64,000 nucleotides of DNA from Siphonodentalium dalli (Eukaryota > Mollusca > Scaphopoda > Gadilida > Siphonodentaliidae), in contig CP136064.1 of the NCBI GenBank assembly GCA_032622095.1, forward strand, positions 173,176,310-173,240,309, written 5' to 3'. This document shows positions 12,896 to 22,631 of the stretch, one piece after another. Both the position numbers and the translations under genes were made by a program. Position 1 is the first letter of the stretch. Each line of letters opens with the position of its first letter. A model generated the notes under the pieces. It worked only from the letters and a program-made list of their open reading frames with translations, was not told the origin of the DNA and searched no databases.

Positions 12896-14490
12896 TAATA
12901 GACATTTAAACTTTGAAAATTGTAGGTTTCCGGATGATAACTTCAGTTTGTGTGATCATATCTGAACCAAATGTGGTATGTAAGTTTATCAGACCAAAAT
13001 ACAGGTCAAGTTCGAATATAGGTGTGCTCCGCTCATTTTTGCGAGAGTTCTGGCCCTTTTTCGTCTTAGAATCGTGTTAATTTCTGGTTTCCGCATCATA
13101 ATTTTAGTTTGTGTGATCAAATCTGAATCAAATTTGGTATGATAGTTTATTATCCACCATTTCATGGGACACTGGTTGGATTGTTCTGAAATGTAGTATC
13201 GGATTTAGGGGACCTTGATATATTTTTCAGACAAGCTGATGCCCCAAAGAAGCCACCTTTTCTCACATTTGCTGAAATAGTATCCAAAACATCAACATAT
13301 CAAGAGCCATTAGACTGAATTAGATAAAAATATATCACTTGGGTCTGTTTAAGCTGGAAAATACTCAAAATTTGTATAATTTTCGGCTATTATATCTGCA
13401 TACTAGCCTTTTTGCTGAATCGTGAATGCCGGTTATATTGCCGTGTGAAATCCTAGTACCAGATAACATTGGGTATGTACATGTATATAGCATACCACCT
13501 GAAAATGGCTTGAATATCACATACCAAAGCGGGGTGGGGGTGTGTGTGACACCCTCCTTGATCATAGTCTGTATTCTACAGGGTATGTTAACTGTTTCGA
13601 GTTGGTGCAATTAATGTGATTGTTTAATCTCTACCATCTGAAATCTATTTATAGCATATTTTGCTATCTGATCAATATTGCTACTTAGTACTGATATAAA
13701 ACAGGATAAAGATGGTGTGTCTCTTTCCCGAATGTTCTGTTTACATGTACATTTGGGGGTTTATGAGTCAAATAATATCAGACAACATGTCCTTCTAACA
13801 CTAAGAAATAATATGTTCTTATGAACCAGGACAAAATATGACTATTTCTGGAGCATTACAGCACATTATTACAAATCTATATTTGTAAGCAGTAAGATAA
13901 TGACAGGAAACATGTCCTCAGACTAAGAAATAATTTTTTGGTGTGTATTTCACACCACAGCTCATGTGTATACTCACATTAGTTTATGTCATTCAAAGGG
14001 AGAAACCCATTTAGAAAGTTTAAATGAGACAAAACTACCTCACTGTAGATGTAGTTGCAAGGTACAACATGTACATGTATTCTGGTAAATGACATTGGAA
14101 CTAAAATAATGATTTTTGTGTCCACCGGTATGTCATGTACCGGTACTAGTATACATTGCAACTACATGTACATGTAACTTGCCTAACATACCATATACAT
14201 GTATGAAGAGGGACTTTGCAAGTGTTTTTTAATCAAAATTTTAACCCAACTCTTGTTGTCAGTAAGTTTTAACCCATGCAGTTTAATGAGTTTATATATT
14301 TATATATTACATGTGTTTCTATACATGTATTTTATCTTTAGTTAGTTTGTTGTCCTTGAATAAACTTGTATTGCTGCACAATCAGTTTCCTTAATGTTCT
14401 ATTATACTAAAACAACTCCATTGATAACAATACCCCTGCATCCCATCAAAATCTACTTCATTGTCATCCTCATCATTTCACTTTGGTATC
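12896..14490. other. No supported gene
   Basis: Two weakly similar segments (TTTGTGTGATCA, CTGAATCAAA) near 12950 and 13110 suggest an old tandem repeat. Nothing else is recognisable. Confidence 0.35.
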
Positions 14491-14494
14491 CCCA

Positions 14495-15337
14495 CCCAGG
14501 TGTACCTTGGTGTTATTCACCCAGGTGTTCCTTGGTGTTTCCTACCCATGTGTACCTTGGTGTTTTCTTACCCAGGTGTACCTTGGTGTTTTCTTACCCA
14601 GGTGTACCTTGGTGTTTTCTTACCCAGGTGTACCTTGGTGTTTTCCTGCCCAGGTGTACCTTGGTGTTTCCTTACCTGGGTGTACCTTGGGGTTTTCTAA
14701 CCCAGGTGCATCTCAATGGGAAATCCACCTGGGTAAGAAAACACCAAGGTACACCGGCGTAAAAAAAACACCAAGGTATACCTGGGTTGGAAACATCAAG
14801 GTACACCTGGGTGGGGAACACCCAGGTAGGAAACACCAGGGTACACCTGGGTGAATAACACCAAGGTACACCTGGGTGGGAAACACCCAGGTAGGAAACA
14901 CCAGGGTACACCTGGGTGAATAACACCAAGGTACACCTGGGTGGGAAACACCCAGGTAGGAAATACCAGGGTACACCTGGGTGAATAACACCAAGGTAAC
15001 CTGGATGGGAAACACCCAGGTGGGAAACACCAGGGTACACCTGGGTAAATAACACCATGGTACACCTGGGTGGGGAAACACCCAGGTAGGAAACACCAGG
15101 GTAGACCTGGGTGGGAAACACCCAGGTAGGGTACACCTGGGTGTGGTCACCTGGGTAATTACACCCAGGTTTACCCATACCAGGGTTTTTATCCAGTTTC
15201 AGGTGGGTAAATCATGGTAAAACCCAGGTTTCGCGGGGTCTTGATGGTTGGTGGATGTCTTGGTAGATAGATTTTTACCTGGGTTTCGGCCCAAAAAACC
15301 TGGGTGGATTTACCCAGGTACATTTTTATATGGGTAT
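14495..15337. repeat. Palindromic tandem array of CCCAGGTGTACC units
   Basis: The left arm (14495-14712) holds 26-bp units with CCCAGGTGTACCTTGGTG. The right arm (14715-15170) holds the reverse complement in a higher-order period of about 65 bp. The distal part (15170-15337) is degenerate and ends TACCCAGGTACATTTTTA then TATGGG. This end is the inverse of the sequence at 1009-1036. Long open frames on both strands here are repeat artefacts. Confidence 0.85.
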
Positions 15338-15357
15338 AGTTGACAGTGGTTAGCATT

Positions 15358-16439
15358 ATACAGTTGTCGCCCGTTGTCGAGGGAGACATTGAGATTTGTC
15401 ACCCGCTCGAGAACGGAATGTCTCCCGAGGAGCGAAGCTCCTCGGGAGACATTCCGTTCTCGAGCGGGTGACAAATCTCAATGTCTCCCGAGAAGAAGGG
15501 CAACAACTGATTTGTTATCCGATTATTCCACAGAAAATATCCTTGCCATCCACACGCACGATGTTGCACTGAGTCATGAGTGATTTCTTTCCCGATTATG
15601 TATATTTTCAGTAACTACTTATCGTCCCATAGGATTTCTGTTCCATAAACGATAGTCAAGCTTTTAAGCGTTTGATAATCCGCGTTTATTTTCGATCATT
15701 TTGGTGGTCAAATTGTCAATATCGGTCCATGCAATGTAAACCAATAAGCTATATAGGTATGTTCTCGTCTTCTGCAAGGCATATTCAATGTCGTCTTGTG
15801 CGCGCAATTTACTCGCGATGTTCATTTCAAAACGGTCTTCCCCGAAAGCTATTGGGAAGTTGTCAATTTCATTAATGTACATTCATATGTGTCAGTGCTC
15901 ATGGCGATCCTCACATAAAATACTTCTATGATCACATTGCAGACATCGCGGAAGATAAGCGTACAGTACCATTCATTCGCGACAAACGTATGCATTACGT
16001 TGTCTACCAGCGAACATTTATAACCAACCAACCTAAAGGGGTCTCTTTTTCAATCTTGCATCATAATGTCGACATGAACAAATTGAATCACCGAGATGTT
16101 GCGATGTAAAAAGTAAATAATAACTCTTGTCCGATAAAAGTATCAACTTGAAACTTAAGAATATTAGTGTTCACTAAATATATGCAAATTAGCAAACACC
16201 ACAACTGGTGTGTTTTGCGAATCCGTGGGGTATATAAGATCTATGATTTTTTAGTACGTTGTATTGATGCCAAGTGGATGAGTTACTGCAGTGTGTGTTT
16301 GGAGATATTCTTGCCTAATAACATCAGGCGGGCGACAAAAACAATGTCTCCCGGGTCAGCGGGCGACAGTGTGATTTGTCGCCCGGCACTTGACAGCACA
16401 TGGGCCAATCAGAAGGGTGGAAAATAGGGAGGAGGATAA
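15358..16439. mobile_element. 1.08-kb transposon, copy 1, with palindromic head
   Basis: Almost identical to 36219-37993 (without its MITE). The left end starts ATACAGTTGTCGCCCG and forms a hairpin of about 147 bp around GAGGAGCGAAGCTCC. Near the right end (about 16325-16371) lies a degenerate inverted copy of the left end: GGGCGACA..CAATGTCTCCCGG. The flanks are CATT (15354-15357) and CAAT (16440-16443). It sits inside a member of the foldback family of 11521-12468, whose sequence resumes at 16444. I see no transposase, so it is non-autonomous and unclassified. Confidence 0.75.
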
Positions 16440-16589
16440 CAATATTTTTTGTCAAACGATTCTGATAACTGAAGCGGAATGTCAAGAAATCTTGTTGTAA
16501 TATGGTGCATGATATGGGAATCATCGAGTCGGATTGTGTACGTTTAAACCATCTAAATGTTGAAGATTTTGTCCCCTCCCTCACTTTAG

Positions 16590-17345
16590 TCATAAATCTC
16601 ATATCTAGTGGTCCAACTCCAGACAAATGCACACGGCTACGGACAAGAGACCAGGACACACCGGACCGACCATGGTTGTTTGGCCCGATGTGAGAAATTT
16701 TGAAAACTAAACAATAAAATAGCAAAATCATAGAATCTAGACTGGCCTCAAGCTTTCCTGGTGTTGGAAATTTCAAACCTCATTCCGTTAAGTTGGAAAA
16801 AATCTCCAACTGATGACCATTTCAGTCCACAATTTTGACCAAATGTAGTAAAATATTGCTTTCTTAAACTAATTAGCAGTTTATTATTGGCCAGGGGATG
16901 GACCATGACACTGGCACACCGGGCCGACCATGGTTCGGCCCGCTGTGCGAAAATTTTGAAATCTGAACAAGAAAATCGGAAAATCCTAGCATCTAGATTC
17001 TAGACTAGCCTCAAGCCTTCATAGAGTTGGAAATTTCAAACCTGACACCGCCACTGAGGTTGGAAATTTTCCAACTGATGACAATTCCAATGACCATGTT
17101 GACCAAATGTATGACAATATTGTTTTCTTAAATTAACTCGCAGTTTTCGACTGGCCACGGGGGAGGGACCAGGACACAAGGTTTCCAAGTGTTGGAAATT
17201 TCCAACCTGACACCCCCCCCCCCCCCCCCCCCCCACCAAGGTTGGAAAATTTCCAACTGATGGCCATTTCAGTCCAAAATTTAACCAAAAGTAGGAAAAT
17301 ACGAAAAATTTGCTCCAAAAACAATAAATTCCCCTAATAAATTGT
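16590..17345 (+). repeat. Degenerate tandem repeat, period about 260 bp
   Basis: Three diverged units share GGGCCGACCATGGTT, CCTCAAGC, TTGGAAATTTC and CAACTGATG. A poly-C run of about 23 bases lies at 17212-17234. Confidence 0.6.
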
Positions 17346-17479
17346 TTGATAATCAAACTACAAGAACATTTTCAACATATTGTTGGTGTGAAATTTCCAA
17401 CTGATGTTGTGGTAGGTATGAAATTTCCATCTGTTGAAAATTTTGATACCCACCACCCCCTCCCCTGTGGCCACGTCTC

Positions 17480-17655
17480 TGAGTGTACATGGCTTTTACC
17501 AGAGTTTATCATTGTTAACCTGACTTGACCATGATTTACTTGGAATTTACAAGAGTAAGTCCATTTTACATAGCTTTTACCGGAGTATATCATTGTAAAC
17601 CTGACTTTACCAGAGTAGAGCCTGGTAAACCATGGTTTACCTGGCTTTTACCAGT
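17480..17655 (+). repeat. TTTACCAGAG-type short tandem repeat
   Basis: Irregular repeats of GGCTTTTACC / GAGTTTATCATTGT / TAAACCTGACTT. They resemble the TTTACCCAGGT repeats at 1009 and 15200 in style, but homology is uncertain. Confidence 0.5.
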
Positions 17656-17983
17656 GTTTTTTTTGTTATAAGAGTTCATCATAATCATCATCATGGCGTG
17701 GTCGTTTCCATCACAATAATCATCATCACGTCGCGACTTTCATACTCCAACCAAGGTTATAGTTAAAACAGTTTGGCATTGAACCGAAAATCAGTTTAGA
17801 TTGCAAATTCAAGTTCCCCACACATATGACAGGACACAATATTGTTTTCTCTCCTCATAATGCTACTCATGACAGGACAAATTATTGTTTTCTCTCCTCT
17901 CAATGCCATGTTATGATTCCGATGGCATACATATAGCCACAAAGTTTCCACAAAACATTTAGAAAAAGGTATTTTCTTTGCAG

Positions 17984-18083
17984 TTGATATCCAGTCCTAT
18001 TGGTGCATTTTTGACTTCCGAACTGAAGAGTACCATTGGCTGGTATGGCATGTTCTTCCTCACAAGCGGACTTATGTTCATAA
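17984..18083 (+). CDS. Penultimate coding exon of a membrane protein, probably an MFS-type transporter
   Basis: The exon follows a good acceptor (TATTTTCTTTGCAG) and ends at a GTATGT donor after one base of a codon. It reads LISSPIGAFLTSELK, then STIGWYGMFFLTSGLMFI. A Pro-Ile-Gly helix end followed by a short loop and a Gly/Phe-rich helix is what the last two transmembrane helices of many major facilitator proteins look like. The phase matches the exon at 18948-19000 exactly. Upstream exons were not found, so they lie outside the window or are too short for me to recognise. The family call is tentative. Confidence 0.55.
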
Positions 18084-18947
18084 GTATGTAAAATTATTAG
18101 GTTGACTATTTCATCCTTGGTTCAAGAACTTTCTATCTTTGGCATGCTGACAAATATTTCAGGATAGGAGAAGGGGTAGACAATGAAACTGAAAGGAAAA
18201 ATAGAGTGAATGTTAACAATAACAACAAACGAGAACTTTGTTGTTACATGCTGTGGAGAAATGATTTGTTTTCCTTGCTGAGGTGATAATTTCAACCCGT
18301 TCCATGCATATATAGTCCAGTATTTAAAGACATATTTTGATATCTAGAATGTGACAAAATGAGTAATTACAAGGTTTGATTGGAAGGTTTCGGATTATAC
18401 GCGACTTTGACAGTAGGCTCAAAATAATCACTTTGAAGATTTATGCAAACTGAAACAAATTAATCTCTAATACAAATCCCACTTTGTTCTGAAATTTTCT
18501 TCCACTGGAACATATTTAATTTTCTCTGCATGCTTACGAATTTGTGTGAGCAGATCCTTTGTTTTCAAAAGTTTTAGAATGGATTGATTTTGTTTTGTTT
18601 CATTTTTGATGCTTCATTTTTATATTTGTTTTCTTTTGTTGCATTTGTTTTGCTTTGATTTACTATATTCTGGATCCATTGGTACATTATTTAGTTTGTT
18701 TGATACCATAACTCTCATTGAAAAATTAAAGAAACATTGCTCATAAATTCTGAGCCACAGATTAATCCAATGAAGCAAGTGTGAACCTAGATGAGGACAT
18801 TTTCATGAGTTATTTGGTATATCCCTTGTGAAATTTGCAAGATTCTCAAGGGTCTTGCATGGAAGGATTATTATCTGATTACAGAAATCCCAGGAAATGT
18901 CAGAACCCAAGAGTTAATATTAATCAATGTTTTTTTTTTTTTTCCAG

Positions 18948-19000
18948 GTCTCATTATGGCAATGTTATTTGACAAGAAAGTTAGTGGGAAAGATGTTTAA
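18948..19000 (+). CDS. Last coding exon of the same membrane protein
   Basis: The exon follows a long poly-T tract and CCAG. It completes the serine codon split by the intron and adds LIMAMLFDKKVSGKDV before TAA at 18998-19000. The hydrophobic start finishes the last membrane helix and the charged end would be a short cytoplasmic tail. The likely 3' UTR runs to about 19520, with AATAAA at 19500-19506. This gene converges on GUSB, whose stop codon is at 22486. Confidence 0.55.
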
Positions 19001-19525
19001 GGATCCAGTGAATTGCGAACACACCCGACTAAAAATAACCATAAATTCTGCAGTAGTCCTGCACAATGTAAACATAATATTCACGTAGTTCAATCTGTTT
19101 CTGGCATATCTTTCCCCGAGATATCCACGTGTGTTTCTGTTTTGGACTGGGAAATTACTTTCATGAAATCCTCATGAAAAAATTATTATCCCACTGAATT
19201 TTGGTATTTTCTTGCTCAAAATGTTAACTTTTTATGATTTTAGTCCAAAAAATCCATTGCTTGGATGTTTTTGGTTTTTAAACCAACTCTACAACCCCAC
19301 TCAGAATGTGTTTTGTTATAAGAAGACAACCCAAAGAGAATTGGGAAAGTGTTTTCAGTTTTACAAATAATAAGGTAAGGTACTCTCTATAACACACATT
19401 CAAAGAACCAGCACAACAGCATCCTAGAAGATATATAAAATTTTATTATCAAAAATATATTGCATAAATATAAAATAGAGAAAAAATTTACATATTATCA
19501 AATAAAGATCCAGAAGAATCTCATT

Positions 19526-19939
19526 TTACACATCAAGATCAGATAAGTGAAGATTCTTAATGAGACACAAGGCCTTTGAAGTTAGTTCATGCGGAATAAC
19601 ATAATAACAACTATCACCAACAAATACATGAAAAAATAGATTGACTTTGTTCTTATTTTCCCAGAATTGGTAGTAACACGGTGGGGAATCACGTGGTTTC
19701 GAGTTTGGTGTGTATGAGTACAATGCATTCAAAAAGTGCAATAGCAGTTTGACTGTTACGAGCATATGCTGGTCTATTTTTGAAACAAGTTGATACCTTA
19801 TTTGTACGAAATTACTTAGTGGTTTTCTATAACATTCTGACCAAAGTTGCCAGTTGAGGTGCGTGGAATACGCCAGTCCATACATCTTTGAAAATCCTTT
19901 GGTCAGAATGTTAGAGCAAACAAATGTGAACTTGGACAT
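19526..19939 (-). CDS. Hypothetical 137-codon open frame
   Basis: Starts at 19939 (ATG) and ends at 19526. The frame stays open upstream to a possible acceptor (TTTTGACAG at about 19990), so it could be a terminal exon. An AATAAA lies downstream on this strand (complement of 19442-19447). The product has clustered aromatic and cysteine residues but no motif I recognise. A 50-bp segment of it (19678-19733) recurs inverted at 20062-20116, so it may be a repeat rather than a gene. Confidence 0.25.
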   Translation of the reverse strand: MSKFTFVCSNILTKGFSKMYGLAYSTHLNWQLWSECYRKPLSNFVQIRYQLVSKIDQHMLVTVKLLLHFLNALYSYTPNSKPRDSPPCYYQFWENKNKVNLFFHVFVGDSCYYVIPHELTSKALCLIKNLHLSDLDV

Positions 19940-20109
19940 AAATGAGGTATCAGCTTGTTTGAAAGATTGTATAGCATCTGCTCGTAGCTGTCAAAATACT
20001 ATGTAATATGTCACATCATAGTTTATTACTTTTTTTCCTCGCTGCGTCTAGATCGCCTCGGCCATTTTGAATGCGTGATACTCATCAACTCGAAACCACA
20101 TGATTCCCC

Positions 20110-20671
20110 ACTGTGAGTGCATCTCCTTGGAATTTCCAATATTATTAATAACTCCCCATAATGAGATTTCACATGTCAAAACCTTTCTTATGTAAACATA
20201 ACTGTTACAGTGGAATTATTAGTAAAAGTTAAATTAGTTCAATAAGTTACCAAAGTTTAATCAAACGTGACAGTAAACATTGGAAAGTGACAGTAAACAT
20301 TGGAAAAGGTAAAACCATTGAAAAAATTCTGAAAATCGTATTCAGACTAAAATATTTAAACTTACTACATGATTAGCTATGTTTGTTGACACTGTGAGTG
20401 CATCTCCTTGGAATTTCCAATATTATTAATAACTCCCCATAATGAGATTTCACATGTCAAAACCTTTCTTATGTAAACATAACTGTTACAGTGGAATTAT
20501 TAGTAAAAGTTAAATTAGTTCAATAAGTTACCAAAGTTTAATCAAACGTGACAGTAAACATTGGAAAGTGACAGTAAACATTGGAAAAGGTAAAACCATT
20601 GAAAAAATTCTGAAAATCGTATTCAGACTAAAATATTTAAACTTACTACATGATTAGCTATGTTTGTTGAC
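20110..20671 (+). repeat. Exact tandem duplication of 281 bp
   Basis: The copies at 20110-20390 and 20391-20671 look identical base for base, starting ACTGTGAGTGCATCTCC and ending GCTATGTTTGTTGAC. Within each copy GTGACAGTAAACATTGGAAA is itself repeated twice. Confidence 0.9.
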
Positions 20672-20902
20672 AAATCACTGTAACAGTTTTGTTTACATAA
20701 CAAATTGACAATGATTTCAACATGCGCAATATTGTTATTGGCGACTGGAGAGCTATCAATAATGAATATAAGAAAAAAGTTTATATATTTCTCAGGAAAT
20801 TTATCAATCATATGCCTGTCAAGGTTTTGAGTAACCATTGAAGTCGCATCATATTCTCTTCTGATTCAAAAAGATTGAACATTGCCTACACGATCGCCCA
20901 TA

Positions 20903-22400
20903 AAACCCTTTCAATACTGAATGTATTCTCCCATTCAGTTATAAGTATACATTGAATAGTCTATTATTCATTTGGAGGGATGTTTAGGCAATAAAACCAG
21001 ACAATAGACAGACAAAAAGATAATACATGTTTAGAAGGATTCATAATAATTAGTATGTCAGATAATAAGTTTAAACAAGAGCATCACTAGGGCGTGGCAA
21101 AATACGCCCTTTAGCTATTTCAAGTTGTACTACCGCAAAATAAAATAATACTTTGGGCTTACATTTGAAGAATATCTGATATACCCCTAATTTCAATGCC
21201 AAAATGCGGTCAAATTCTAAGTCGAAAAATGGCTGTAACTCATGTGAAAATAATTAAACAGAACCTATATTCGAACTTGGCCTGTAGTTTTAGCCGGGAA
21301 ATACACATACCAGCTTTGGTTCAGATCAAATAATCAAAACTGGAGTTATCGGTCTGAAAACCGAAATGTTATGAAATTGGTCAAATTCTAAGTCGAAAAA
21401 GAGCCGTAACTCATGTAAAAATAATTGGACGGAATCCATATTCGAACTTGGCCTGTAGTTTTAGCTGGGAAATACACATACCAACTTTGGTTCAGATCAA
21501 ATAATCCAAACTGGAGTTACCAGTCGGAAACCAAAAATATTAACAGACGGTCAAATTCTAAGTCGAAAAAGGGCCGTAACTCATGTAAAAATAATTGGAC
21601 GGAACCCATGTTCGAACTTGGCCTGTATCTTTAGCTGGGAAATACACATACCAACTTTGGTTCAGATCAAATAATCTAAACTGGAGTTATCGATCGGAAA
21701 CCAAAAATGTTAACGGACGGACGGATGGCCGTACCAACAAATGGGTAGATATGTGGCTTCGACCTATGTGGCTAGAAATGGTAATGTGGCTTTAGTTTTT
21801 ATGTGGCTTCTCAAGTAGCCATAAAATTTTAAGTGGCTATCAAGTAGTAGATAGTGATAAAACTCCAGATTATGGATTCATAACATGTTGGAATTATAGC
21901 AGAAGAAGCTGATTAAAACTCAAAAACTTGCTCACAGCAACTGGGACAGTGGAATAGGAGAAACTGACAGGTCCGTGATTGGGTGGCTAGCCACATAAAT
22001 GTCTTGTCAGTGTCCGACATCTCCTATTGACAGGTCATGGATGTCTAAATCGATGGACTTGTTTTTTCCAAATTTTGAGCGACTACAAAATTAAATAAGC
22101 TGATTAGGCCAAATAGATCATTTTAGAACGTCCATCTGAAAGCTGTTACGTGGCTAGCCACGCAACGGAAGTTATGCACATAAATATCCATTTTACACAA
22201 TCTTAGCCACATAAGTAGTCATTAGTAAACACGGACAGACAGACGGACGGACAGACGGCCGGACTGATTACATAATACAACTTTTTTTTCAAAAAGGGCG
22301 TATAAAAAACAATCTATGGTTGTTTGTTGGTTGAACTTATTATCTGAACATTTCCCAAGGGAACTACTCATCAAAGGGTATTTGGTAAAGAAAGTATTAA
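20903..22400 (+). mobile_element. piggyBac-like MITE, divided by other repeats
   Basis: The left end AACCCTTTCAATACTGAAT, then ATTCTCCC and CAGTTATAA, belongs to the same family as 22647, 40980 and 51975. The right end reads GAACTTATTATCTGAACAT through GGTAAAGAAAGTATTAA. Its centre is filled with the 170-bp tandem repeat at 21200-21733. TTAA-like borders and the CCCTTTC terminus suggest piggyBac, but no transposase is present. Confidence 0.5.
21200..21733 (+). repeat. About 170-bp tandem repeat, three units
   Basis: Units begin near 21209, 21378 and 21549 with GGTCAAATTCTAAGTCGAAA and contain GAACTTGGCCTGTA and TTGGTTCAGATCAAAT. The array ends in CGGACGGACGG. A diverged copy is at 47080-47290. 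Short open frames across it are artefacts. Confidence 0.8.
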
Positions 22401-22485
22401 CAATAAAACAAACAATTCAGGAGGCCCAAATGTGATGTTTTCTCAGGAATGTTGAGCTATATTGTGATATTCTCCTTTCCGATTA

Positions 22486-22631
22486 TCACAGAGATGGTCC
22501 CATTCTTCCTGATTCACACAATGTCTCATTGAGCAATGTGTGGTATCTCTCTCTGAGCAGGTGAGCAGACATCTTTGGCTGCCTTTGGCGAGTTAGCACT
22601 CCTTTTTTGTTCCCATCAACACGAGTCACAC
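22486..22631 (-). CDS. GUSB: GUSB exon 11 (residues 591-638 and stop)
   Basis: Acceptor ATATTTCAG. Carries [20 protein letters not shown], the conserved C-terminal segment whose Asn and second Lys (N598, K600) contact the glucuronate carboxylate in the family. Sequon NET at 625. Stop TGA at 22488-22486. I see no AATAAA close downstream on this strand. The exon lies between two piggyBac-like MITEs. Confidence 0.93.

Noticed and set aside
13220-13320. Possible exon reading PKKPPFLTFAEIVSKTSTYQ after TTTTTCAG
   Set aside because: The frame ends at TGA without a donor and I could link it to no neighbouring exon.
14394-15178. Several 79-168-codon open frames on both strands
   Set aside because: They are translations of the 26-bp repeat in several frames, not genes.
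15374-16776. Open frames of 60-150 codons in the transposon copies (also 36151-36892)
   Set aside because: They overlap on both strands, follow palindromic DNA and lack transposase motifs.
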